A DNA stretch of 48,301 bases from Clostridia bacterium. Lineage in GTDB: Bacteria; Bacillota; Clostridia; Christensenellales; Aristaeellaceae. The stretch covers positions 1-48,301 of the forward strand of contig JAFTWV010000049.1 in assembly GCA_017465155.1 (NCBI GenBank), read 5' to 3'. Of this stretch, positions 31,765 to 40,095 are shown one piece after another (the stretch's first letter is position 1; every line of letters begins with the position of its first letter). The notes under the pieces are model-generated. The model was not told where the DNA came from. It saw nothing but the letters and a program-made list of their open reading frames with translations, and did not search any database. The position numbers and the translations under genes are program-made.

Positions 31765-34371
31765 GTGAAAAAGCTGCTCTCCATGATCATGGCGCTGACC
31801 ATCTGCCTGCTTTCCAGCTGTGCAGGGGCCGACACACTCACTACGCCAACCGATATGGCCTCCTCTGCCGACACATCCGTCAGCACATCCGAAGAACCTG
31901 CTGCACCTTATGATCCCTCTGCAAGTGCGGAACCTGCTGCAACGGAAGAGCCCGCCGCAGAGACGCCCCCTGCCGCTGAACAGCCAGACAGCACTCCTGC
32001 CGTCCCTGTCTCCACGCCGGATGACGGGCCCCTGTATGTGCTGCTGAACGGTGAAAAGCTGTACGGTGAGCCCGATCAGCTGATTCCCATGGGGCTGGTG
32101 ATCTACCTGTATCACAGCCGCGTCGTCGAACTGACCGGCTATACGCCCGAAATGCTTGCAGATGTGCAGTTTGCGCTTGATCCCGATGTGTTCAAAGGCA
32201 GCAAATACTGCGTCAACCTGTCCGCTCTTGACCCGGACGGCTTTGCAAAGCAGAATACGCTCTTCCTCTGGGCCGGCCGGAAGGACCAGTCGCCCGACAC
32301 ATCCGCAGATATGGACAGCGTGGCGGATGCCGATGAAGTCACCGAGCATGAAATCCTTGTTTCTGCGCAGCGGTATACCGCTGACGCCCCCTGCACCCCG
32401 ACCTTCGGGCTGTCCGCTGTACCTGAGATGGAGGACGGCATGTCCTTCGCAGTCATCGTAAACGACGGCGATGCCCAGCGTCTTGCAGGCAACAGCTACA
32501 CGCCCTCCCGCTCCGGTACATACCGCTTCGTGCTGCTTGCTTCCGACGGCTCTCAACTGCATCGCTCCGCCCCTTACAACGTGACGCTTCCATCCGCGCC
32601 GTCTCCCACTGCCACTCCAAAGTCGAAGTTTTCCAGCGGATTCGCTATTGTGCCGCATGCGACGCCCACGGTTTCCCCGGAGGCGACCGCGGAGCCTGCC
32701 ATTTCTCCCGAAGTGTCCCGCACTGCTGCGCCAACGTCCAAGCCTGCCACAACTCCGGCCGCCCAGCCCACCGCTGCGCCGACGGGCACTCCGGCTGCCG
32801 ACCGCACCGCCAAGCCCATCTCCGGCTTTGGCACCGCTGCACCGGCCACGCCGACGCTGACCGCCGTGCCGCCCATGGGTGATCCGACCGCCGTGCCTTC
32901 CGCCGCGCCTGAGGCAACCGACGCACCCGCCATCCTGCAGGCATGGGCAGAAACCGAAGACGGCCGCATAAATGGCGAGCTTTCGCAGCTGCTCCTGACG
33001 GATGCTGACGTGATCTACATCCTGACAGACCGGATCATCGTGCTGGACAGCGGCAACGCCCAGCTTTCCGGCAAGACGCTGCTGCCTGATCCCGAGCGCT
33101 TCGGCAATGATTATATTGTCCGTATTTCCGGCGAGAACGAGGATGTGGAGCGCAGTGAATCTCTGTTCGTCTGGCTGGAAATGAAGGGTCAGAAGGACGA
33201 GACGCCCGTCAGTCTGTCCGTATCCGCTGCGGGGCATGCAGAAGCCGCCTGGGTCACTGCCGCACCCCGATTCCTCCTGACTGCCCAGCCTGATCTGGCC
33301 GCACTGGGCGACGGCTACGTCTATGCCGTTTCCATCGACGGCGGCACGCCCATCCTGCTCGCCAGCGGCGAATATACTGCCGCGGAGGAAGGACAGTACG
33401 CGCTGCAGTTCCATCTGCTTGCCCCCGACGGCAGCGCAGTGGCGGTGTCTGCCGTGTACACCGTCTGGCTGGACGCCGCTGCGCCGCTGGTGCAGATCAA
33501 GGCCGGCGCTTCGGGCACATTGCAGATCACCGCAGGCGACGCACTCAGCGGCGGTGACGCTGTGTCCATGGACGGCGGCGCAACATGGCTGCCCCTCACC
33601 CCCGGCGAAGGTTCAGTAAGCACCTATACCTATACCACCAAGCAGACCGTAACCTTCCCCAGGGAAAGCATCATCGTACGCGACCAGGCCGGTAATCAGA
33701 CTGTGTACCCGGAGGAAGTGACCGTACGGATCATGTCCGGCAGCCGCGGCGGCAGCTCCAGCCGCAGCACCAGTCATTCGGAATCCACGACAGATACCGT
33801 TGTCGCATATGACGGCGTGGAACTCACCCTGACCACCGGCAAAATGTCCCAGCTGAAGGTCGGCGGTGAAATGATGGAGCTTTCGCTGCAATACAACGGC
33901 ACGGACGCATCCCGCAGGGCAAGCACGCCCACTTTCACCGCCAGCTTCATCAACCTGACCAGATCCAGCGAGAAGAATACCCTCATGCTCGTCGCCAGCG
34001 ATGCGACCGCCGCGGACGCCGGGGATTACACATGGTTCTTCTCCGGTCAGGTGTGCAAGAAGCTTTCGGTCTCAGGCATCGAATACATCATGCTGCGCAT
34101 TGAAGACGAGGTGACGCTGCTGCCTACATCCGGCTTCTCCGCCGGGCTGCGCTACAACATGTGCCGTGCCGAGGGACTGGTCAGCAAGGACTTCAGCTAT
34201 GCCGTCCGCATGGGCCTGGAGGATTACGCCATGGAGCTGGATGTGACTGTCGCTGAAAGCACCTACCGCATGAGTAATGATCCCAACGCGGAGTTCTATT
34301 ATTATGACGTGTTCACCGGCCCCATTGAAGCCCTCGAATGGCTGCTCACAACTTATGGAAAGATCGGGTGA
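31765..34371 (+). CDS. large putative lipoprotein with duplicated module, Ig-like and C-terminal beta domains
   Basis: 868 residues. Signal peptide with a possible lipobox (LLSSC, Cys19). Low-complexity Thr/Ala/Pro linkers (about 24-86 and 275-392) separate two copies of one module: 88-275 and 393-570. Matching landmarks are DPDVFKGSKYCVNLSALD / DPERFGNDYIVRISGENE, NTLFLWAGRKDQSP / ESLFVWLEMKGQKDETP and SGTYRFVLLASDGSQL / EGQYALQFHLLAPDGSAV. Residues 571-657 read as a bacterial Ig-like domain (ending RDQAGNQTVYPEEVTV). A Ser-rich linker (658-676) leads to a C-terminal beta domain (677-868). GAAAGGAGAG precedes the ATG. It lies inside the adaptor unit, so it may be the exported surface partner or cargo-binding part. 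No known family recognised. Confidence 0.8.
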   Translation: MKKLLSMIMALTICLLSSCAGADTLTTPTDMASSADTSVSTSEEPAAPYDPSASAEPAATEEPAAETPPAAEQPDSTPAVPVSTPDDGPLYVLLNGEKLYGEPDQLIPMGLVIYLYHSRVVELTGYTPEMLADVQFALDPDVFKGSKYCVNLSALDPDGFAKQNTLFLWAGRKDQSPDTSADMDSVADADEVTEHEILVSAQRYTADAPCTPTFGLSAVPEMEDGMSFAVIVNDGDAQRLAGNSYTPSRSGTYRFVLLASDGSQLHRSAPYNVTLPSAPSPTATPKSKFSSGFAIVPHATPTVSPEATAEPAISPEVSRTAAPTSKPATTPAAQPTAAPTGTPAADRTAKPISGFGTAAPATPTLTAVPPMGDPTAVPSAAPEATDAPAILQAWAETEDGRINGELSQLLLTDADVIYILTDRIIVLDSGNAQLSGKTLLPDPERFGNDYIVRISGENEDVERSESLFVWLEMKGQKDETPVSLSVSAAGHAEAAWVTAAPRFLLTAQPDLAALGDGYVYAVSIDGGTPILLASGEYTAAEEGQYALQFHLLAPDGSAVAVSAVYTVWLDAAAPLVQIKAGASGTLQITAGDALSGGDAVSMDGGATWLPLTPGEGSVSTYTYTTKQTVTFPRESIIVRDQAGNQTVYPEEVTVRIMSGSRGGSSSRSTSHSESTTDTVVAYDGVELTLTTGKMSQLKVGGEMMELSLQYNGTDASRRASTPTFTASFINLTRSSEKNTLMLVASDATAADAGDYTWFFSGQVCKKLSVSGIEYIMLRIEDEVTLLPTSGFSAGLRYNMCRAEGLVSKDFSYAVRMGLEDYAMELDVTVAESTYRMSNDPNAEFYYYDVFTGPIEALEWLLTTYGKIG

Positions 34372-34373
34372 CA

Positions 34374-35381
34374 ATGATGACCAGCCCTGTAAAAAAGAAA
34401 AAGAAACGCTTCCGCTTTCTGAAAAAGCTGCTGATCTGGGCCATCGTGCTGCTGCTTGCCGCCGGTGCATTCTTCCTGCTCGTGCTTCCGAAGCTGGAGG
34501 CGGGAGCGACCACCACCTATAACAGCTATACCGCCCGCATCGGCACCATCTCCAACGCGCTGAGCTTCTCCGGCTCCATTCAGGTGCAGAACAACGAGAC
34601 CATCACCGCCGGCGCAGCAGGCACGGTACGCCAGATCTACGTCGCCGAGGGCGAGAAGGTCGTACGCGGCCAGCGCCTGATCCGCCTTTCCACGGGCGAA
34701 ACCGTCAAGGCCAGCTTCGACGGCGAGGTCAATCAGATCAGCGTTGAGGTCGGCGATGACGTGAACGCCAACGGCAGCCTCATTCAGATCGTCGATTTTG
34801 AAAAGATGGAGGTCTCCATGCGCGTGGACGAGTATTCCATCTCCGATCTGCAGCTCGGGCAGGAATGCCGCATCACCGTCACCGCGCTGGGGGAAACCTT
34901 TGAGTCACGGATCTCCCACATCAACCGTATTCCCTCCGGCGGCGGCAACACAGCCTATTACACCGTGACCGCCGAGCTGACAGTCAGCCCCGACGTCCTG
35001 CCCGGCATGGCTGCAACGGTCACCATTCCTCAGGAGGAGGCCGTCGATTCGGTCATCCTGAATAAGAACGCACTCTCCTTCGGCCGTGACAACAGCGCAT
35101 ATGTACTGATGTATGATGCAAATCAGACCCTGCAGCAGGTGCCGGTTACCGTCGGGCTGGACAACGACAGCTACGTGGAGATCACCTCCGGCCTGAAGGA
35201 CGGCGACACCGTGTACGCACAGGTCGCATCCAGCACAGGCAGCACCAGCCTGTTCTCCTCCCTCTTTTCCAACATGGGCGGCGGCGGAAGCTCGCAGACG
35301 CCCAGCCGCAACAGCCAGACCAACCGCACCGCGCCCGGCGGCTACGGTGGTTATGGCGGTGGATACGGCGGCGGACGTTAA
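34374..35381 (+). CDS. membrane-anchored HlyD/MacA-like adaptor 2
   Basis: 335 residues. Basic N-terminus (VKKKKKRFRFLKK), one anchor helix (about 18-37), split lipoyl domain (GTVRQIYVAEGEKVVRGQRLIRL ... ASFDGEVNQISVEVGDDV) and beta-barrel (MRVDEYSISDLQLGQECRITV, LPGMAATVTIP). The last 35 residues are Gly/Ser/Gln then Gly-Tyr-rich (GGYGGYGGGYGGGR). It aligns along its length with adaptor 1. The start is one of two adjacent ATG codons 2 bp after the stop of the previous gene; the ribosome binding site is poor, suggesting coupling. Directly followed by the MacB ATPase gene, it is the most likely partner of that transporter. Confidence 0.88.
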   Translation: MMTSPVKKKKKRFRFLKKLLIWAIVLLLAAGAFFLLVLPKLEAGATTTYNSYTARIGTISNALSFSGSIQVQNNETITAGAAGTVRQIYVAEGEKVVRGQRLIRLSTGETVKASFDGEVNQISVEVGDDVNANGSLIQIVDFEKMEVSMRVDEYSISDLQLGQECRITVTALGETFESRISHINRIPSGGGNTAYYTVTAELTVSPDVLPGMAATVTIPQEEAVDSVILNKNALSFGRDNSAYVLMYDANQTLQQVPVTVGLDNDSYVEITSGLKDGDTVYAQVASSTGSTSLFSSLFSNMGGGGSSQTPSRNSQTNRTAPGGYGGYGGGYGGGR

Positions 35382-35394
35382 GGGGGAACAGTGC

Positions 35395-36093
35395 ATGAAT
35401 GATATCTTCTTTCAGATGCGAAAAATCGTCAAACAGTACCCCCTTGGCGACGAGGTTTCCACCGTGCTCAGGGACGTCGATCTGGACGTTCAGGAGGGCG
35501 AGTACCTGTCCGTGCTGGGCCCCTCCGGCTCCGGCAAATCCACGCTGATGAACATCATCGGCTGCCTCGACCTGCCCACCTCCGGCGAATACATCCTGCG
35601 CGGTCAGTCCGTAGAGGAGCTGGACGAAATGGAGCTGGCCCACATCCGCCGCCGGGAGATCGGCTTCATCTTCCAGAACTCTCAGATGCTCAAACGCATG
35701 GACGCGCTGAAGAACGTGGAGCTCCCGCTGATCTACGCCGGCGTATCTCCCCGCGAACGCGCCCGACGGGCCGAGGAGATGCTGGTCAAGGTCGGCCTGC
35801 AGGATCGCCTGCATCACTTTCCCAACCAGCTTTCCGGTGGTCAGCAGCAGCGCGTCGCCATCGCTCGCGCACTGGTGACCCGTCCCAGCCTTCTGCTGGC
35901 CGACGAGCCCACCGGCGCGCTCGACCAGTCCACAGGCAAGCAGATCATGGCCCTCTTCAGCGAGCTGAATGCCGACGGTCACACCATCATCATGATCACC
36001 CATGACATCAACATCGCCAAACACGCCAAACGGGTCGTCAACATCATCGACGGCGTACTGAGCGAACCAAAGGGCGAGGTGACCTTCGCATGA
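35395..36093 (+). CDS. MacB/LolD-type ABC ATPase
   Basis: 232 residues, standard for the stand-alone ATPase of MacB-type systems. Walker A is GPSGSGKST (42-50), Q-loop FIFQNSQML, signature LSGGQQQRVAIARAL, Walker B LLLADEPTGALD and His-loop MITHDINIAK. It drives conformational change of the FtsX-type permease rather than classical import. The start at 35395 has AGGGGGAAC upstream; the earlier in-frame ATG lies within the preceding gene. It overlaps the permease gene by 4 bp. Confidence 0.95.
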   Translation: MNDIFFQMRKIVKQYPLGDEVSTVLRDVDLDVQEGEYLSVLGPSGSGKSTLMNIIGCLDLPTSGEYILRGQSVEELDEMELAHIRRREIGFIFQNSQMLKRMDALKNVELPLIYAGVSPRERARRAEEMLVKVGLQDRLHHFPNQLSGGQQQRVAIARALVTRPSLLLADEPTGALDQSTGKQIMALFSELNADGHTIIMITHDINIAKHAKRVVNIIDGVLSEPKGEVTFA

Positions 36094-37310
36094 TCAATCC
36101 ATTCCGCCCCCTGATTGCCGGCATCAATATGTTCGTGGAAAGCCTGCGCATGGCCATTGCGAACATCACGGCCAACAAGCTCCGTTCCTTCCTGACGATT
36201 CTGGGCATCATGATCGGCGTCACGGCAGTCATCGCCCTGATCACCACCATTTCCGGCGTTTCCTCCTCCATTTCTGATTCCTTTACCTCCATGGGCGCGG
36301 GCAGCATCACCGTCTCCACGCCCGGCAGCGACCTGAAAAGCGGCTTGAGCAGCGAGGATCTGGACGACATCGCCGCCCTTGAAAACGTACAGGGCGTTAC
36401 ACCCAGCGTGAGCCTGTCCGTCAAGGCGGCCCGCAACGGCGTCAGCGAAACCGGTATCACCGTCTCCGGCGTGAACGAATACTACTTCATCAACAAGCCC
36501 GACGCGCTGGAATCCGGCCGCAGCATCAACCCCATCGACATTGCAGATATGTCCCGCGTTTGCATGATCGGCAGCGACGTGATGGAAAGCTTCTTCTACG
36601 GCGTGAACCCCATCGGCCAGACAATCTATCTGGCAGGCGTACAGTTCACCGTCGTGGGCATTCTTGCGGAGGATACGGATACCTCCATCGCCAGCATCAT
36701 GTCCGGCACGCCCGATATCCTCATGCCCTATACCACCGCCATGAAGATGAACAGCCAGAACCTTGTCACCGGCATCACCGTGTACATGAACAACCCGGAT
36801 GATACCGAGGACGTCAAGACGCTGCTGGAGGAACATCTGGACGCGCTTTTCAGCTTTGAGGACGACACCTACACCATCACCACCATGGAAAGCATCGAAT
36901 CCACCATGGACACCATGCTTTCCATGATGTCAGCGCTGCTGGCGGGCATCGCCTCCATCGCGCTGATCGTGGGCGGCATCGGCATCATGAACATGATGCT
37001 CACCTCCGTCACCGAACGAACGGTAGAGATCGGCCTGAAGAAGGCCATCGGCGCAGAGCCCGGGCAGATCCAGATTCAGTTCCTGATCGAATCCTTCCTG
37101 CTGTCGATGATCGGCGGCGTGACGGGCGTTGTGCTGGGCCTTGTGGTATCGGCCGCCATGTGCTCGGTCATGGGCACCAACTTTACCATCAATTACGGCG
37201 CAATCGCGCTGGGCGTGGGCTTCTCGGCAGCAGTGGGCATCATCTTCGGCTGGAGTCCCGCACGCAAAGCCAGCAAGCTCAGTCCCATCGACGCGCTCAG
37301 GCGGATGTAA
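36090..37310 (+). CDS. MacB-type ABC permease
   Basis: 406 residues. It has a first membrane helix (about 33-55, LTILGIMIGVTAVIALI), an extracytoplasmic domain of about 220 residues, and three C-terminal helices (SMMSALLAGIASIALIVGGIGIM, FLLSMIGGVTGVVLGLVVSAAM, ALGVGFSAAVGIIFG), the FtsX/MacB architecture. The cytoplasmic segment ERTVEIGLKKAIGAEPGQI contacts the ATPase. Such mechanotransmission transporters move lipids, peptides or antibiotics with help from an adaptor. It overlaps the ATPase gene by 4 bp and is followed 27 bp later by the second secreted HlyD-like protein. Confidence 0.95.
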   Translation: MINPFRPLIAGINMFVESLRMAIANITANKLRSFLTILGIMIGVTAVIALITTISGVSSSISDSFTSMGAGSITVSTPGSDLKSGLSSEDLDDIAALENVQGVTPSVSLSVKAARNGVSETGITVSGVNEYYFINKPDALESGRSINPIDIADMSRVCMIGSDVMESFFYGVNPIGQTIYLAGVQFTVVGILAEDTDTSIASIMSGTPDILMPYTTAMKMNSQNLVTGITVYMNNPDDTEDVKTLLEEHLDALFSFEDDTYTITTMESIESTMDTMLSMMSALLAGIASIALIVGGIGIMNMMLTSVTERTVEIGLKKAIGAEPGQIQIQFLIESFLLSMIGGVTGVVLGLVVSAAMCSVMGTNFTINYGAIALGVGFSAAVGIIFGWSPARKASKLSPIDALRRM

Positions 37311-37337
37311 TATCATCGAATATAAGGAGGCACCCAA

Positions 37338-38456
37338 ATGAAGAAAATCCTGGCAATCCTGATGTTCCTGACGCTCCTGCCCGTTGCTGCGCTGGCGGAG
37401 ACTACCTTCGACGGCACAGTCGTGGCCGGCGACGCAGTGACGGTGACCGCACCCTTTGGCGGTACGGTCACCGGCTTCAGCCTGCGCGCCGGCAGCAAGA
37501 TCGCCATGGGCGACGTTGTTGCAGCCATCGGCACCACCAAGGTCTATGCATCTGCGGACGGCACCATCGCGGGCGTCTTTGCCCAGGAAGGCGACACCAT
37601 CGACAGCGTTACCAGCCGCTGGGGCGCGGTGATGTACATCATGCCCACCCACAAGTACACCATCACCGCCGACATCGAAAAAGCCTACAATTCCAGCGAG
37701 ACCAAGTATGTCAACATAGGCGAAACAGTCTATATCGCCTGTACTGCCGGGAACGACCACAAGGCTGTGGGCGTCGTGACCGCCGCCAGCGGCAACACCT
37801 ACACCGTAGAGACAACCTCCGGCACGCTGATGCTGGATGAAACGGTCTCCATCTACCGCTCCTCCGGCTATGCTGCGAACAGCCGTATCGGCCGCGGCAC
37901 GGTAGGCCGCACACAGGAGATCGCTGTGAATGGCAGCGGCAGCATCCTCAAGCTCCACGTCAAGGACGGAGACAAGGTTTCCCGCGGCGACCTGCTGTTT
38001 GAGACGGTCACCGGCACGCTGGACGGCCTCTACGCCGTGGGCAGCGAGGTTGTCTCCACGGTCAGCGGCGTGGTAGCCTCCGTAAACACCTCTTCCGGCT
38101 CCAACGTCAGCAAGGGCGATATCCTCCTCACCGTATACACCATGGACACCCTTCAAATCGAAATCAGCGTCAACGAATACGACCTGATGGCCATCTCCGA
38201 GGGCGATACAGTCAACATCACCTTCAATTACAATCCCGATGCGCCTGCCCAGCTGACCGGCGTCGTCTCCATGATCTCCCACCTGAGCTCATCGCAGGAC
38301 GGTGAAGCCACCTACCTTGCCTACGTCGACTTCGTACCGGATGACAACGTCCGCATCGGCATGACCGCTGTCGTCACCACCATCGACGAGCAGCCTTCGG
38401 CCGGAGAACACGCCATGACCGAGGATGCGCCTGACGCCGCAACGCCCGCCGCATAA
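37338..38456 (+). CDS. secreted HlyD-like protein 2
   Basis: 372 residues. Signal peptide MKKILAILMFLTLLPVAALAE (AxA site, no lipobox). Two lipoyl-like halves (APFGGTVTGFSLRAGSKIAMGDVV; LKLHVKDGDKVSRGDLLFETV ... GVVASVNTSSGSNVSKGDILLTVY) and a beta-barrel end (AYVDFVPDDNVRIGMTAVVTT), followed by an acidic tail of about 20 residues (GEHAMTEDAPDAATPAA). Paralogue of the protein at 30712. AAGGAGG precedes the ATG. Last gene of the unit; a terminator follows at 38471. Confidence 0.82.
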   Translation: MKKILAILMFLTLLPVAALAETTFDGTVVAGDAVTVTAPFGGTVTGFSLRAGSKIAMGDVVAAIGTTKVYASADGTIAGVFAQEGDTIDSVTSRWGAVMYIMPTHKYTITADIEKAYNSSETKYVNIGETVYIACTAGNDHKAVGVVTAASGNTYTVETTSGTLMLDETVSIYRSSGYAANSRIGRGTVGRTQEIAVNGSGSILKLHVKDGDKVSRGDLLFETVTGTLDGLYAVGSEVVSTVSGVVASVNTSSGSNVSKGDILLTVYTMDTLQIEISVNEYDLMAISEGDTVNITFNYNPDAPAQLTGVVSMISHLSSSQDGEATYLAYVDFVPDDNVRIGMTAVVTTIDEQPSAGEHAMTEDAPDAATPAA

Positions 38457-38470
38457 TGCATTCCCCCAGC

Positions 38471-38514
38471 AAAAAGGTTTGCCGCCTGTATCGCAACAGA
38501 CGGCAAACCTTTTT
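38471..38514. terminator. bidirectional terminator
   Basis: AAAAAGGTTTGCCG (38471-38484) and CGGCAAACCTTTTT (38501-38514) form a perfect 14-bp stem; the loop can pair further (CTGT/ACAG). It separates the rightward adaptor cluster from the leftward liv operon. Confidence 0.92.
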
Positions 38515-38524
38515 TTCATTTGAT

Positions 38525-39235
38525 TTAGTTGCCCAGATATGCCTTGCGCACGTCATCATCGTGCAGCAGGTCGTCTGCCAGACCAGACTTGATGACCCTG
38601 CCGGTTTCCAGCACATACGCACGGTCAGCGATGGACAGTGCCATCTGCGCGTTCTGCTCGACCAGCAGAATGGTTACGCCCGCTGCATGGAGCTCCGTGA
38701 TGATGTCAAAGATTTGCTCCACCAGAATGGGCGCCAGACCCATCGAAGGCTCGTCCAGCATCAGCAGGCGGGGCTTGGACATCATCGCCCGGGCGATGGC
38801 CAGCATCTGCTGCTCGCCGCCGGAAAGAGTGCCCGCAATCTGCTTTTCACGTTCCTTCAGACGGGGGAAGCGCTCGAACATCTCCTCGATGGAGCCGGGG
38901 ATCTCCGCCGCAGGACGGGTGTAGCCGCCCATTTCGAGGTTCTCGCGAACCGTCATCTGCTGGAAGATGCGCCGTCCCTCGGGACACAGTGCCATGCCCA
39001 GCGACACAGTCTTGTTGCAGGGAGTAGCAACGAGGTTCTTGCCATCAAAGGTCATTGTACCCGTACGGGGACGCAGGAGGCCCGCAATGGTATTCAGCGT
39101 AGTGGACTTGCCGGCGCCGTTCGCACCAATCAGCGTCACAATCTCGCCCTCGTTGACCTCAAAGCTGATGCCCTTGATGGCATGAATCGCGCCATAGTAT
39201 ACGTTGATGTCATCAATTTTGAGCAGGCTCATCAC
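38525..39235 (-). CDS. livF: branched-chain amino-acid ABC ATPase LivF
   Basis: 236 residues, LivF length. Walker A GANGAGKST, signature LSGGEQQMLAIARAM, Walker B LLMLDEPSMGLAP, and the LivF-specific beginning INVYYGAIHAIKGISFEVNEGEIVTLIG. One of the two ATPases powering uptake of Leu/Ile/Val or related amino acids. Its start overlaps livG by 4 bp. Last gene of the operon. Confidence 0.93.
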   Translation of the reverse strand: MMSLLKIDDINVYYGAIHAIKGISFEVNEGEIVTLIGANGAGKSTTLNTIAGLLRPRTGTMTFDGKNLVATPCNKTVSLGMALCPEGRRIFQQMTVRENLEMGGYTRPAAEIPGSIEEMFERFPRLKEREKQIAGTLSGGEQQMLAIARAMMSKPRLLMLDEPSMGLAPILVEQIFDIITELHAAGVTILLVEQNAQMALSIADRAYVLETGRVIKSGLADDLLHDDDVRKAYLGN

Positions 39236-40095
39236 TCTACCTCCTTATGCTGGGAACCGAGGTAGGCCTCGATGACCACAGGATTGGACTGGATTTCATC
39301 CGGCGTTCCCTTGGCGATGATCCGGCCATAGTTCAGCACGCAAATGCCCTCACAGATGCCCATAACCAGATTCATGTCATGCTCGATCAGCATGACGGCA
39401 ATCTGGAACTGATCGCGGATCTTGATGATATTCTGCATCAGTTCTTCCGTCTCATGGGGGTTCATACCAGCCGCAGGCTCGTCCAGCAGCAGCAGGGACG
39501 GATTGGTCGCCAGCGCACGGACGATTTCCAGGCGACGCTGGGCGCCATAGGGCAGGCTGCCGGCCTTCACATTCGCCATGTCCTGCATGCCGAAGATGCT
39601 CAGCAGGTCAAGCGCCTTTTCATGCTGCTTCTTCTCACCCTGCCAGAACTGGGGCAGACGCAGGATGCCGGAGAACATGCCGTAGCGGATCTGGTTGTGC
39701 AGGCCGATGCGCACGTTGTCCTCCACGGTCATGTTGGAGAACAGGCGGATATTCTGGAACGTACGGGCAATACCCATTCGGTTGGCCTGCTCGGTATTCA
39801 TGCCGGAGGTGTCCTTGCCGTTGATGAGCACAGTGCCGGTTGTGGGCTGATACACCTTGGTCAGCAGGTTAAAAACGGTGGTCTTACCTGCGCCGTTAGG
39901 GCCGATGAGGCCGCAGATCTCCGTCGGACCGACGGCAATATTGAAGTCCTCTACCGCCTTCAGGCCGCCGAATTCGATGCCCAGATGACGGGTTTCAAGC
40001 ACAGGGCGCTTGTCAACGTCGCGCTCCGGAACGATGGATTGGCTGGGCACCGGCACCATCTTGGTGTCGAGCAGTCGCTTCTTGGGCTGGGTCAT
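39232..40095 (-). CDS. livG: branched-chain amino-acid ABC ATPase LivG
   Basis: 287 residues, about 25 longer than usual because of an N-terminal extension before LETRHLGIEFGGLKAVEDF. Walker A GPNGAGKTT, signature LPYGAQRRLEIVRAL, Walker B LLLLDEPAAGMNPHE. LivG signatures include GIARTFQNIRLFSNMTVEDNV. The extension (MTQPKKRLLDTKMVPVPSQ) has no evident domain; an internal start is possible, but the first ATG is in ATGA overlap with livM. Confidence 0.93.
   Translation of the reverse strand: MTQPKKRLLDTKMVPVPSQSIVPERDVDKRPVLETRHLGIEFGGLKAVEDFNIAVGPTEICGLIGPNGAGKTTVFNLLTKVYQPTTGTVLINGKDTSGMNTEQANRMGIARTFQNIRLFSNMTVEDNVRIGLHNQIRYGMFSGILRLPQFWQGEKKQHEKALDLLSIFGMQDMANVKAGSLPYGAQRRLEIVRALATNPSLLLLDEPAAGMNPHETEELMQNIIKIRDQFQIAVMLIEHDMNLVMGICEGICVLNYGRIIAKGTPDEIQSNPVVIEAYLGSQHKEVE

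Noticed and set aside
30208-33414. A very long open frame on the minus strand, opposite the adaptor and lipoprotein genes
   Set aside because: It is antisense to three convincing genes with signal peptides and conserved domains. Its protein is rich in Gly/Arg/His/Cys with no domain, as expected from reading GC-rich genes backwards.
36930-38282. Long minus-strand open frame opposite the MacB permease end and the last adaptor
   Set aside because: Low-complexity Gly/Asp/His-rich translation, antisense to recognised proteins.
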